From positions 248,001 to 312,000 of the forward strand of contig NW_026731687.1 in NCBI RefSeq assembly GCF_028476545.1: DNA of 64,000 nucleotides. Reading direction: 5' to 3'. Made by a program: the position numbers and the translations under genes. The DNA comes from Physella acuta. Taxonomy: Eukaryota; Mollusca; Gastropoda; Physidae. The number at the start of each line of letters is the position of its first letter. The first letter of the stretch is position 1. Shown here piece after piece: positions 11,166-26,001 of this stretch. The notes below the pieces were generated by a model. It had not been told where the DNA came from, searched no databases, and was given only the letters and a program-made list of their open reading frames with translations.

Positions 11166-12018
11166 AAAATTGGTTGGCTGAATCATATTTTATAGACCAT
11201 GTGCTTATACATTAAATAACAAAGGGTGATAATTTGATAATTTCTTTACAATGAGATTTATTTGAATTACAAAAAAAGAAAGTTAAGGGTTTGAAATTAA
11301 GGGGCTTCACTCGAGCAGAACTGCAAATTACATAAATAATTCAGTTACCTCCCTTAGACCGTTTTTTTTTTATTCTTCTAGTACAACCTTTAAATTTGAT
11401 TTTAATTAATTAATTTTTTTGTCTAAAGCAGGGGATCTGATGCTACAAAGTGCAATTATATCTGGAACTTTCTACAAAATCTCCCATGAGTAACGCAACG
11501 TGTGATTGTATTAGTTTAATCCATTTGTTTCTTTTAGGGGAATTAACTCTAGCTCAGTGATAATATAATAAAAATTATACTTGTTATGTCCCTTTGACCA
11601 TAAAACATGCGTTATATTTTTTCTAATAACCTCTAGTAAATTCAGGTTAAACACTAATTTGGAACAAAAGACGGTTTCTTTTTTCATATAATAAAATATT
11701 AACTACAAAAATACATTTTGGCTATTTTTTTCTCAAATACAAAATTAAAATTGAAAAGTTCATTTTTTTTTTAATTCTTGCAAACTACACTCAAAAACAT
11801 CATAGTATAATTTTTTTCTAAGTTGGAAATAAATTTTTATCGAGATAGGGCTCTATTTATTTTTTTTTAAATAAGGGTTAGTCTATTAATTATCGTACAT
11901 ATTTTGGCTGTTATTGGCCGTAATTAACCCACCATACGTTCACACAAATCCCAGGCCACAACAGAATGAGATAACCCGGCTCGACATGCCCTTGTTGTCT
12001 ATAATATATGATAGAATA
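11166..12018. other. AT-rich intergenic DNA
   Basis: No supported gene or array. A short TTACCTCCCTTA motif resembles the GGGAGGTAA-type motif near 23060. Confidence 0.4.
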
Positions 12019-12026
12019 TTCTAGAA

Positions 12027-12941
12027 CAGGGGTCTCCAACTACGGCCCGCGGGCCGTATGCGGCCCGCAAAGTCCTCTCATCCGGCCCGCAGAGATCTTT
12101 TTGTCCAGGGAAAAAAATGTCTGTTAGAGGTGGCTGAGGAACTTTGCCCAGAAAATTCGAAAATGTAGCTATGGGCTATGGGTGCAAATACCTTTGCACA
12201 CCGTGTTGCAGACATTGGTGACTCAAATAGTGAAAAATGCAAGCACGTTTCACTATTTTTTGTGTTGCAATGGATGAGTTGCTAGGGGTGTTGATGTAGA
12301 CATGAACATAACACAAGAGCTGGCTTTCCTACATAACATGTATGTCACTGTTACCGGAAAGGATATATTCAATGAGTTAAAGAAAACATTTGCTGATTAT
12401 AACTTGGACAGGACCAACCTCAGTTACCTGACTGTTGATGGGGAAAAGTACATTAGTGGCATAAAGAAAGGCTTGGTTGGACAAGCGAATGAGAAAAATA
12501 TTCTACAACCAATGCTCCAGCACTCTATTATTCATCAGCAAGCTTCAAATGCTAAATATATGGACATTAGCAGTGTACTGAATCCTGTGGTGAAGATGGC
12601 GAATTTAATAAGGTCACATGGGCTCAACCATAGATATAGAATACGTAAAGAACAATTTGAGAGCAAACTTGGACCTCGAGCATGTTGTCGGCCCCCGACA
12701 GTGTTTCTTTCAGATTTTTTTTCTCGGGGGGGGGGGGGGGTGCGGCACTTGAAATGTGTATATATTTCTATATAAATTATATTTTGTTGTAGGGGGGGGG
12801 GGGGGCGGTGGAGATTTTTTTTTTGGGGGGGGGGGGGGGCGGCTCCATAACACCTAAGATATGCCTTGAAGAAACTCAGGCCCCCGAACTGATATTTGAT
12901 AGTCAATGCGGCCCTCGGTCTGAAAAGTTTGGAGACCCCTG
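12027..12941 (+). mobile_element. hAT element with a partial transposase (parent-like copy of the 217-bp MITEs)
   Basis: 915 bp. Left end CAGGGGTCTCCAACTACGG and right end TTTGGAGACCCCTG. Perfect 8-bp duplications TTCTAGAA lie at 12019-12026 and 12942-12949. The outer ~130 bp on the left and ~80 bp on the right match the short elements at 27735 and 47561. The middle keeps part of a transposase on the plus strand and several long G-runs. It looks like an internally deleted autonomous element and a plausible relative of the MITE parent. Confidence 0.88.
12283..12720 (+). pseudogene. hAT transposase fragment (GTF2IRD2-like type)
   Basis: The frame through ATG 12302 reads ARGVDVDMNIT, then TGKDIFNELKK, TVDGEKYISGIKKGLVG, SIIHQ and MANLIRSHGLNHR. 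From memory this follows the order of motifs in animal hAT transposases of the GTF2IRD2/ZBED-like group (NITEEL, TTGEDIFNAL, TTDGAPAMTGKKKGLVG, IIHQEAL, NFIRSRGLNHRQF). The Asp in TVDG sits where the second acidic catalytic residue is expected. The N-terminal zinc finger, the first catalytic Asp and the C-terminal dimerisation region are absent, and the frame runs into poly-G. It cannot make a working transposase. Confidence 0.8.
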
Positions 12942-12949
12942 TTCTAGAA

Positions 12950-14001
12950 TATCGAACAAGATTGACCTGACGGTCACCCACATAATTGACGTCATGTTTT
13001 ATGACCAAAAGTCCTACTCGTCCCCCCCCCCCCCCCCCCATTATCATCACACACCGTTGCAAACCTCAGGTTAATCTTTAAATCTTGCCCTGACACTAAC
13101 CCTAAACTTAACCCAAACCTTAAACATCACGTTAACCCCGAACATGACCCAAACCTCAGCATGAACCTAAACCCGAACATAACTCAAACCTCAATGTGGG
13201 TTTTTATGTGTGTGTGTTTTGTGTATGTGTGTGCGTGTGCGTGTTTGAAACTGAGGGCATATCTAACTTGCTGTTGTTTTCTGTGGGGGAGGCGGGGAGT
13301 ATACAAGAGAGATTGTGATATAAAGAGTAAGAGAGAGTGAGAGAGAAAGAAAGATGTTTAAAGGTTTTATAAAGGTTTTATATACGTTTATTTGCTCCTC
13401 TCTTGTTTGCCATATAACTTATTTTTTAGCGGAAGTGACGTCAGGAAATGGGCAGACAGTGGAGCATAATCAAACGGCTGAACCAACTGATTTAGCGGAA
13501 GTGAAGTCAGTGTATGAGGATGACGTCCTAAATGAAGCGACTCAACTGGAAGGGTCACTGTCTGAATCGTGAATGGTTGAGGCACATCCTTGTCTTGCCA
13601 ATAACATGCTGATTTCCTTGTTTAAAGACTTCACATTTTGTAGCACTTTTGTAAAGTTCTAGACTCTTTTTTTTTGTAATTTACAGACTAAACGTACACT
13701 CGCCCCATTCATTCATTTTTTAAACCAGAAATGGCAAACACAGAAACCATAAAAACTATAGTAAACATCTTAAAAAAAATATATTTCTCATATATTTGTT
13801 AAACCGTGATAATGGAAATAAAAATGAGTACATGACTGTGTGTGAATACGTGAGCTTGTGTGAGTGATGATGTGTGATTGCGCGTGTATGTCGCTGTGTG
13901 ATTGTTATGTAAGACAATGCCGTAACTAAATAAACGAACCACGTTAAGACCCACCAGTCTTTGCCTTTGTATTTGAAACAGATGTTGTTTTTTTCCTTCA
14001 T

Positions 14002-14002
<1 letters not shown>
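12950..14002. other. Intergenic; poly-C run, degenerate AACC repeats, GT-rich patch
   Basis: Holds a C-run at 13022-13039, AACCTAAAC-like degenerate repeats (13085-13195) and a GT-rich patch (13205-13245). A 72-codon open frame at 13354-13572 lacks splice or homology support. Confidence 0.45.

Positions 14003-14098
<96 letters not shown>
14003..14098. repeat. (CA)48 microsatellite
   Basis: Uninterrupted CA dinucleotides. Open Cys-Val frames on the minus strand are by-products. Confidence 0.97.
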
Positions 14099-14100
<2 letters not shown>

Positions 14101-14395
14101 AGATTCCTTTACCCACAAATAAACACTCCTTTAAACACTTCATACCTAAACAGTAAAATTGAGAACTCCTAGCCTTCATTAGTCTAGTAATGTGAAGTCT
14201 AAATTGAGCTACTTCCACCATGTCTATAATTACTTTACTCAATAGACTTCACATGAAATCAGTCAACTGAGTCAGTTTGGTGACAATCTTTACTTTTAAA
14301 GTTTGGGTCACCAAAAAATTATTTGATTCTCAGGTCGACATTTTAAAAGTTTCTAGTCACACAGAGTAGGCTGCGAGATGTATAGGGACTTATGC

Positions 14396-16100
14396 GGTGC
14401 TATGATGTGGTGCTGTGTGGTGCTATGATGTTCAGATGTGGTGCTATGTTGTTCAGATGTGGTGCTATTATGTTCAGATGTGGTGTTATGATGCTCAGAT
14501 GTAGTGCTATGATGTTCAGATGTGGTGCTATGTTGTTCAGATGTGGTGCTATGTTGTTCAGATGTAGTGCTATGTTGTTCAGATGTGGTGTTATGATGCT
14601 CAGATGTGGTGCTATGTTGTTCAGATGTAGTGCTATGATGTTCAGATGTGGTGCTATGATGTTCAGATGTGGTGCTATGTTGTTCAGATGTGGTGCTATG
14701 ATGTTCAGATGTAGTGCTACGATGTTCAGATGTGGTGCTATGATGTTCAGATGTGGTGCTATGTTGTTCAGATGTGGTGCTATGATGTTCAGATGTAGTG
14801 CTATGTTGTTCAGATGTGGTGCTATGATGTTCAGATGTGGTGCTATGTTGTTCAGATGTGGTGCTATGTTGTTCAGATGTGGTGTTATGATGCTCAGATG
14901 TGGTGCTATGATGTTCAGATGTGGTGTTATGATGTTCAGATGTGGTGCTATGTTGTTTAGATGTGGTGCTATGATGTTCAGATGTGGTGTTATGATGCTC
15001 AGATGTGGTGCTATGATGTTCAGATGTAGTGCTATGATGTTCAGATGTGGTGCTATGTTGTTCAGATGTGGTGTTATGATGTTCAGATGTGGTGCTATGA
15101 TGTTCAGATGTGGTGCTATGTTGTTCAGATGTGGTGCTATGTGGTGCTATGATGTTCAGATGTAGTGCTATGATGTTCAGATGTAGTGCTATGTTGTTCA
15201 GATGTGGTGCTATGTTGTTCAGATGTGATGTTATGATGCTCAGATGTGGTGCTATGATGTTCAGATGTGGTGTTATGATGTTCAGATGTGGTGCTATGTT
15301 GTTCAGATGTGGTGCTATGATGTTCAGATGTGGTGTTATGATGCTCAGATGTGGTGCTATGATGTTCAGATGTAGTGCTATGATGTTCAGATGTGGTGCT
15401 ATGATGTTCAGATGTGGTGCTATGATGTTCAGATGTGGTGCTATGATGTTCAGATGTGGTGCTATGTTGTTCAGATGTGGTGCTATGTGGTGCTATGATG
15501 TTCAGATGTAGTGCTATGATGTTCAGATGTGGTGCTATGTTGTTCAGATGTGGTGCTATGTGGTGCTATGATGTTCAGATGTAGTGCTATGATGTTCAGA
15601 TGTGGTGTTATGATGTTCAGATGTGGTGTTATGTTGTTCAGATGTGGTGCTATGTGGTGCTATGTTGTTCAGATGTGATGCTATGTTGTTCAGATGTGGT
15701 GCTATGTTGTTCAGATGTGGTGCTATGTGGTGCTATGTTGTTCAGATGTGGTGCTATGTTGTTCAGATGTGGTGCTACGATGTTCAGATGTGGTGCTATG
15801 TTGTTCAGATGTGGTGCTATGTGGTGCTATGTTGTTCAGATGTGGTGCTATGTTGTTCAGATGTGGTGCTATGATGTTCAGATGTGGTGCTATGTTGTTC
15901 AGATGTGGTGCTATGTGGTGCTATGTTGTTCAGATGTGGTGCTATGATGTTCAGATGTGGTGTTATGATGTTCAGATGTGGTGCTATGTGGTGCTATGTT
16001 GTTCAGATGTGGTGCTATGATGTTCAGATGTGGTGTTATGATGTTCAGATGTGGTGCTATGTGGTGCTATGATGTTCAGATGTGGTGCTGTGTGGTGCTA
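14396..16100. repeat. 21-bp minisatellite, about 80 copies
   Basis: Unit GATGTGGTGCTATGTTGTTCA with main variants at one base (ATGTTG or ATGATG), TAGTGC/TGGTGC and GCTCAG/GTTCAG. In the distal half, 10-bp insertions of TATGTGGTGC occur at intervals, forming higher-order blocks. Because 21 is three times seven, plus-strand frames stay open as a 7-residue repeat (Met-Leu-Phe-Arg-Cys-Gly-Ala). I do not regard these as genes. Confidence 0.96.
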
Positions 16101-16250
16101 TACTTAGCCTAGCCGTCACTACATTGCCACAATGTGTGCTAGTACTGTTGTGCTCGAACAATTCTCAGTTCATCGTAGTGGAAGGAATTCACAAAAACTC
16201 AAAAATGACAGACATAAACACGATCTCAGTGTATATAAAAAGTTGTTTAA

Positions 16251-16256
16251 TTTATT
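16251..16256 (-). terminator. Candidate poly(A) signal of paralog B
   Basis: AATAAA on the minus strand about 260 nt past the proposed stop at 16514. Confidence 0.35.
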
Positions 16257-16513
16257 GGATTAAAGATTAAATATTAGCTTAAAAAAGAGACAAAGTTGCA
16301 GAAAAATCTGTCCACTGGTCAACGGCTTATGGTGTGTACATGGTCGCACGGGGCATCACTGGTGAGAGAAAAAATAAAAATCTTACTTCTAGTGAAACGA
16401 AATTTGACTTTCTAGGTAGGTCATCTTAAGTGTGATTTTTTTTTTCAAGCTAATTTACCATCATGCTTCTGGCTAAAATATTGTATGGTAATGTTTCCAG
16501 GTTATCAATTGGG

Positions 16514-20092
<3,579 letters not shown>

Positions 20093-20199
20093 TTTTATCT
20101 TGCTGGCGTCCTAGCAAATAGCGAAAAAAAATTAATAAGCAAGAACATTTTGTATTTTGTTTACTTCTTGCATAAGTAACAGGATCGCGAGTTCATCAA

Positions 20200-20390
20200 A
20201 GTACTCTACCGAACCTGAAGGGATAATGTGTTACGTTGCCTTTACTTTCCCTAACTTGAGCCAGATACCCATCGGAGCTGGGCGAACTCAGGAACTGACA
20301 CTAACATGATTCGAACTCGAGACTTTCCGTCTAGCAGTCGCACGTCTAGCAGTCGCATGTTTTACCATCCGACTACGCTGTTCCACATTA
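20200..20390 (-). mobile_element. tRNA-derived SINE (copy 2)
   Basis: On the minus strand: GCGTAGTCGGATGG (A-box region), B box GAGTTCGAATC (20308-20318), then a body with GGGTATCTGGCTCAAGTTAG and GGAAAGTAAAGG, matching the plus-strand copy near 11 kb. A 15-bp internal duplication (TCTAGCAGTCGCACG and TCTAGCAGTCGCATG) lies in the head. It sits in the 5'UTR intron of paralog B. Confidence 0.65.
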
Positions 20391-20483
20391 TCATAGAATG
20401 TTATATGTTCATTTAGACATGTTTTTTGCCGAGTGTTTAAGGTAAGATCATTTTGTCCAATATCACCTGTGGTATAGCTAATC

Positions 20484-21127
20484 CACAAATGTCACCTTTG
20501 GTCTAGCTAATCCACAAATGTCACTAGTGGTCTAGCTAATCCACGAATGTCACCAGTGGTCTAGCTAATCCACAAATGTCACCAATTGTCCCACAAATGT
20601 CACCAGTGGTCTAGCTAACCCACAAATGTCAACTGTGGTCTAGCTAATCCACAAATGTCACCAGTGGTCTAGCTAATCCACAAATGTCACCAGTGGTCTA
20701 GCTAATCCACAAATGTCACCAGTGGTCTAGCTAATCCACGAATGTCACCAGTGGTCTAGCTAATCCACAAATGTCACCAGTGATCCCACAAATGTCACCA
20801 GTGGTCTAGCTAATCCACGAATGTCACCAGTGGTCTAGCTAATCCACAAATGTCACCAGTGGTCTAGCTAACCCACAAATGTCACCAGTGGTCTAGCTAA
20901 TCCACAAATGTCACCAGTGGTCTAGCTAATCCACAAATGTCACCAGTGGTCTAGCTAATCCACAAATGTCACCAGTGGTCTAGCTAATCCATAAATGTCA
21001 CCAGTGGTCTAGCTAATCCACAAATGTCACCAGTGGTCTAGCTAATCCACAAATGTCACCAGTGGTCTAGCTAATCCACAAATGTCACCAGTGGTCTAGC
21101 TAATCCACAAATGTCACCAGTGGTCCC
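20484..21127. repeat. 29-bp minisatellite, about 22 copies
   Basis: Units containing CACAAATGTCACCAGTGGTC and TAGCTAATC, with two short units lacking the second half. In the 5'UTR intron of paralog B. Confidence 0.95.
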
Positions 21128-21406
21128 GATATTGTGCTCAGATGTCACCACTAGATGTCTAACTAGTTCTGTGTTAAAAGAAATCAGGTCACTTGTACAA
21201 GTTCTGGTAATAGAACAAATCCGCAAAATTTGAACTGGGAAATTAAGGTAACGAACTTTTGCACTAGGTCCAAAACGTAGCAAATAAAATAAGACATTAC
21301 AAAATCAAGAACTATTGCTAGCGACTGAAAACTGTAAAAACAAAAATCGCCTAAGTCCAACTGACTATAAAGTGTAAAAAATTATAATATTTTTCATTAA
21401 CAAATT

Positions 21407-21631
21407 ATCTTGAGAAGATACAACTAAGTTCCTCCACCAACTAGTCACCGCTGTGTACCACACTTAAACCAAGTCTATCACATCTTGAGAAGATACAACT
21501 AAGTTCCTACACCAACTAGTCACCGCTGTGTACCACACTTAAACCAAGTCTATCACATCTTGAGAAGATACAACTAAGTTCCTCCACCAACTAGTCACCG
21601 CTGTGTACCACACTTAAACCAAGTCTATCAC
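21407..21631. repeat. 75-bp repeat, exactly 3 copies
   Basis: Starts at 21407, 21482 and 21557, almost identical (TCTTGAGAAGATACAACTAA onward). In the 5'UTR intron of paralog B, just downstream of its donor. Confidence 0.95.
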
Positions 21632-21647
21632 TACAGGCTGTACCAAC

Positions 21648-21678
21648 CTTGTCTACAGATCTGCTGTACTAAGACTTT
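21648..21678 (-). other. Probable 5'UTR exon of paralog B
   Basis: Lies about 30 nt downstream of a TATA box and ends at ACAAG, then GTTGGT. It would join to an acceptor TTTGCTAG just upstream of the ATG at 20092. The donor is not a strong consensus. Confidence 0.38.
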
Positions 21679-21700
21679 GACTTGCCAGGCTGAACTTCGT

Positions 21701-21709
21701 CTTTTTATA
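21701..21709 (-). promoter_or_regulatory. TATA box of paralog B
   Basis: TATAAAAAG on the minus strand within AGTATAAAAAGACGAAG. Confidence 0.5.
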
Positions 21710-21719
21710 CTTTTCTTCT

Positions 21720-23380
21720 TCCCTAATCTATGACCAATGTAGACACAGATGCCGTTTATTTATTTTTATTTTCAATCACACAATCAATCACACAATCAAT
21801 CACACAATCAATCGAACAATCAATCGAACAACCAATCAGTGCACGATGCAGCCTAAACGATAACAATCAGCTCATGAATAAAACGCCTGTTGTCTACCCC
21901 CCCCCCCCCCACACCCACACACACACCCACACGATAAGACAGCACAATCCCATAATATCCCACATGTCCTGAAACTATCCCGTACATCTAGATTACAAAT
22001 CCAGCTTCTTCCCAATTTCTTAGAATAGCTTTTAAATACCTGACATACATACCTTACTATAGTTACATACATTGGTGTAGAACTTGCACCAGTTTTCACC
22101 AACATTCTTGGCTTCCCAATTCCCGTCCGACTGGTAACAACACTAGATCATTTCTGTGATTGTTTTAACAATGTTTATTTCTAAAACTAAATGTCTATAT
22201 GCCCTTGAATTTACCCCAAATATTCTAGGTACTGATGAGACAAAATCATCAATTGACAAATACAACCCAACTATATCTTAAAAACATTAAAATAAGTTTA
22301 GGCCTAAGTAGTTTCAGATAAGGGATTATAAATTGACTGGAAACTTTCATGAATACGTTAAACTTAAATATTTTTAAAAATAACTTGTTGATTGTTGTTT
22401 TTTTTTTATTTTATTTATTATTGCTGTTGTTGCTGTGTTCATTTTAAGACCATTTTTTAATCACTCAATCATTTCTCAATGCATCTTTCTAGCCTCAACA
22501 ATATTTTCAACTCACTTTCATCTAGGTAAACACCCCATAATAAAAAAATATAATAAAAACAACCCGCACTGATAGCAATCAACAAAACTTTTCTAGAAAA
22601 AAACACACCTTCATGCAAAAAAAAAAAACACCCATTGTATTTTGAAAAAAAAAACACCATTATCGCTGAGGAAAAAAACATAGATTTTTACCAAGGACCA
22701 ATGAGCTTTTTGTCAACTTCTTTCCTAATCAGAAATCTATTACAAAAACACTTTTGATGTAATTAACTGATTAATTGACTTGAAAACATTAATTTTGTTC
22801 TACCAATCCTTAAATCGTATTGTAATGTATTTTATCGAACTCTATCAGCCGACGTGTATTTCTTTCGACAGGTGAGCATTTAAAATTAGCACAAAACGGT
22901 GGATGATTTTACATAGAACAAAATTTGCATAATTACAGGATGTAAAGACGCCATATGCTGCGGGCCACCCCCCCCCCCCTCCCGGGATCAGACAGATTAA
23001 ATATTCAAGCATCACTCAGGGTCACGGAGTGAGATTTGGGCGATAAAGATTTAATTTTGTAAGGGAGGTAACTTATGAAATCAAATCATCAAGGATTACT
23101 TTGGCGTTCTTAATTCGTGATCTCGTGATATGGTTAATCTGGTTTCTTGTTTATCCAAAAACTGGTTTTATGAATCTGTTTCTTTTATTTTTATTTTAAT
23201 AAAAACCTGTTTTTAAAAACGAAAATATGGTGAACATTTTATTTGTTGTATCTTTTTTATCTTCTTCGTTCTTAATTTTAGTGTTGGAAGGGATCCCCTC
23301 CAACACAATTAAGTATACTATCAACTTTTTGGATTTGCCAACGAAGAACAAACCATAAGGCAGCAGTTGTTTGATTTTGG
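21720..23380. other. Intergenic; short CAATCAAT repeat, poly-C runs
   Basis: CAATCAATCACA repeats at 21772-21835, a C-run and CA-rich patch at 21898-21935, A-runs near 22620-22675 and a C-run at 22967-22982. A GGGAGGTAAC motif at about 23062 resembles a dispersed motif of molluscan genomes. No gene supported. Confidence 0.4.
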
Positions 23381-23385
23381 AGTTG

Positions 23386-23545
23386 TCTCTCCTAGAAGAG
23401 TGGCTGTCCCAAGCTAACGAGTCTCATCTGTCCGAGGGTTCGAACTCGAGACTTTTTGTTATAGCAACCATGAGCTTAACCGATTCGACCACGCTTACCC
23501 CTGATTCGGACTCGAACCTGCTACTTGACATGCTTGGACATAACC
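23386..23545 (-). mobile_element. tRNA-derived SINE-like copy (copy 3)
   Basis: On the minus strand: A-box-like GTGGTCGAATCGGTTAAG, B box GAGTTCGAACC (23437-23447), then a body ending near GGAGAGACAACTCC. The tRNA-like head is clear. The body is only loosely like copies 1 and 2. Confidence 0.55.
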
Positions 23546-23607
23546 CTCAATCATAGAGTTATTCAATGTATTGAAAGCTAGAGTTATTTATTTAAACTCC
23601 TCTAATG

Positions 23608-23795
23608 ATGTGGTTCTTAATATTTTTGAAGGTACCGAACCCCACCAATTTTTCATGCACATTCACCGAACCCCTCTATCCTCACACAGACAAAACCCTA
23701 TCGTAAGAGTCGTGTGTATGTCTTGACCTCCGCCGAAACCCTGAGACTGACACCGAACCCATGGGGTTCAATCGAACCCAGATTATGAAACAGTG
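23608..23795. mobile_element. hAT MITE (family 2, copy 2)
   Basis: 188 bp, same order of motifs as 4880-5086 (GGTACCGAACCC, ATTCACCGAACCCCT, CGAACCCA). Perfect 8-bp duplications CTCTAATG lie at 23600-23607 and 23796-23803. The outermost bases have drifted, so this copy is older. Confidence 0.82.
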
Positions 23796-23803
23796 CTCTA
23801 ATG

Positions 23804-24985
23804 TTAAGTCGCTTTGTGTACCAGCCAAGACACAATTTAGTGGGGTTTTTATTCGAAACATTGACGCAGTTATGTTTATTTATAGACGACTGTGTTCAGT
23901 GTTTAGGACTTGCGGCATCTAAAACGAAACCGGATGTGTGGATTTATGTATTCTATGCCAGTGTCAAACTTTTTAAATGATCGCTTTTTTCTATTTAGAT
24001 GTCGATTTCTACCTTTTAGCTAAATCCCGCATATTTTTCATTATGATTAATGTTAAATGTTGGTTGATTTTGGCTACAAAAATTATTCCTATATTATAAT
24101 AAGTGGTGAAAAAATAGATTAAGAGGTGGCTCGACAACATCACGATTGAATGTGTCCAGATAAATTTATTGAAACTTTGTCAAACATGAATGATTCAAAA
24201 CTGCTATTTATCTTGCCTTGGTGCTAAAATAGTTCTAGTATTCAATTTACTTAAAAAACAGAATTGGTTATAGTGTTAAAAGGAAATCGGGGATTTTAAT
24301 TAGCTCTGGATAAACATCTAGCAATATTCTATTGCATGCGGTAACGGCTAGGTCCTGCACTGGTCATTTTAATAGATAGTTAAGATGTTTACTAGTTACA
24401 TATTTTAAATGATTGTTGAAGAGTTATTGAATATGTTTTTTTTTTATTTTTGGGAAGAACTCGCTAAATATGAGTGCATTAATTGACTTTAAAATTCTAA
24501 AATGATTTATATAAACAGACAAATATTCAAGTCTGAACAAAAATCCCAGTAAAAAAAAAAAACTCGACATTCACCCCCCCCCCCCCCTCCAGGCATGTTG
24601 CTGAAATGTGTGCCCTGTATCGTCTCATCGTAACAAACACTGCCAAAATACCGTAAAAACAATTTCTACCTAACGGCCTGGGGCCAACATGGGTCTAACG
24701 GTTCGTGGCCGTGGGCCAACATAGGCCGTCAGGAGTTAATCCCTTGTGTAAATCAGATTAACTTACCTGGAATATTTGGTTCGCTTATCGGTCGTTTGAT
24801 TTTAAGTGAAATCAGATTGTTTCGTAAACATAGAGCTAATTTATTTTATATTAAAAATAAATTACGATGACGTCAAAAATTTGCAATCTATCATGAATTA
24901 CGTTTGTTTTCGTGGTATGGTAATAGATTACGCCCCTTGACAGACTGATCCTATGTTTAAAACATTGCTAATGTCAGACGTTCAC
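23804..24985. other. Intergenic, nothing recognised
   Basis: AT-rich DNA with one C-run (24574-24589). No supported gene. Confidence 0.4.
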
Positions 24986-24993
24986 AATCCGAG

Positions 24994-25309
24994 CAGTGGC
25001 GTCGCTAGGTTGGGTGTCACCCGGTGCGGCACCTCATGGTGTCCACCTTTCCCCCCCCCCCCCCACACACACACACACATACACACCAAATTTAAAAAAA
25101 ATTATAGGCTTTATATATATTTATTAACAATTGGTGTCAACCCCCCCCCCCTCCTATTTTTCCAAGTCGCGTGATTTGTGAACACATTCTTTTAACTTAA
25201 GTGGAACAAAGCGACATTTCATGGTTTTCTCTATAGCTAGCAGGTTTTCGTCATTTTGGTGTCGCCCGGTGCGGTCCGCACCCCCGCCCCCCGCCTCGCA
25301 ACGCCTCTG
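24994..25309. mobile_element. hAT MITE, CAGTGGCGTCGCTAGG end (family 3)
   Basis: 316 bp with perfect 8-bp duplications AATCCGAG (24986-24993 and 25310-25317). Left end CAGTGGCGTCGCTAGG, right end CGCAACGCCTCTG. Subterminal GGTGTCACCCGGTGCGG is matched by GGTGTCGCCCGGTGCGG near the right end. The ends resemble family 1, but it has C-runs and no GTGCAAATC minisatellite. Confidence 0.83.
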
Positions 25310-25317
25310 AATCCGAG

Positions 25318-25890
25318 CAAAACTAAAGCTCGTCATTGATCCAGCAGCTGTATAATTAGCCGTTAAAAATAAAAGTAGGTTATGTAAGACAGGCAACCTC
25401 ACATAAACAGTTATTTTTGTATGTGTTTCTGTGTGTGTGTGGGGGGGGGGGGGGGTTGAAGAATCATATAGCTGAGTAATTCCTAATATTTAAAAAAAAG
25501 CTTGTAACTTGATAACATCAAAAACATCTTTATGTGATCTACCAATCAAACTATGAATTATGTTATGAAGCTGTTGTTAACGGGATTATTTTCCTTGATT
25601 CACGGCTCTCCTCGTGGTTGTTTGTTTGATAACATTAAACACTGACCTGTGACCTTTGAACCTGTCAGACACATTCTCACTTCTTTTTAAAAAACACTTT
25701 TTTTGCAAAAACACGTGTTTTATTACAAGTAAATTAATTATGTCTTTACTGTAATCAATCAAACATTAATTATATCGTATCTTATAGATTCCCATTTGTT
25801 ACTAATTTAACTATATAAATATTAAATTTAATAAATTATCAATTTTATTTAATTAATAACCATATGAAGCTACACAGAACTCTTTTAATA
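25318..25890. other. Intergenic; G-run at 25441-25455
   Basis: AT-rich, nothing further recognised. Confidence 0.4.
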
Positions 25891-25896
25891 TTTTTT

Positions 25897-25902
25897 TTTA
25901 TT
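25897..25902 (-). terminator. Poly(A) signal of paralog C
   Basis: AATAAA on the minus strand about 90 nt past the proposed stop at 25992-25994. Confidence 0.45.
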
Positions 25903-25991
25903 TTGCATTTACAAAAGGTGCAAAACTGATAACTTTCCACAAATATCTGCCGTCTCGCTGTTAAAGTTGGTAGTCAGCCACCGTTTTCTTC

Positions 25992-26001
25992 TTACTTTTT
26001 C
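25992..26001 (-). CDS. Paralog C probable last exon (two Lys codons and stop)
   Basis: Acceptor ACATTTCCCCAG ends at 26002. In the required phase the exon reads K-K-K-stop, then a short 3'UTR with AATAAA about 90 nt on. Supported by the acceptor and poly(A) signal, not by protein similarity. Confidence 0.42.

Noticed and set aside
13085-13195. Telomere-like AACCCTAAAC repeats
   Set aside because: Irregular spacing and sequence, internal position; degenerate simple sequence.
13354-13572. 72-codon plus-strand frame with an acidic C-terminus
   Set aside because: Possible exon-like composition, but no splice sites, neighbours or recognised family.
14392-15165. 257-codon plus-strand open frame of Cys/Met/Phe/Arg repeats
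   Set aside because: It follows from a 21-bp tandem unit without stops. No signal peptide, splice sites or homology.
20484-21127. CRISPR-like regular array
   Set aside because: There are no unique spacers: the whole 29-bp unit repeats. The window is eukaryotic.
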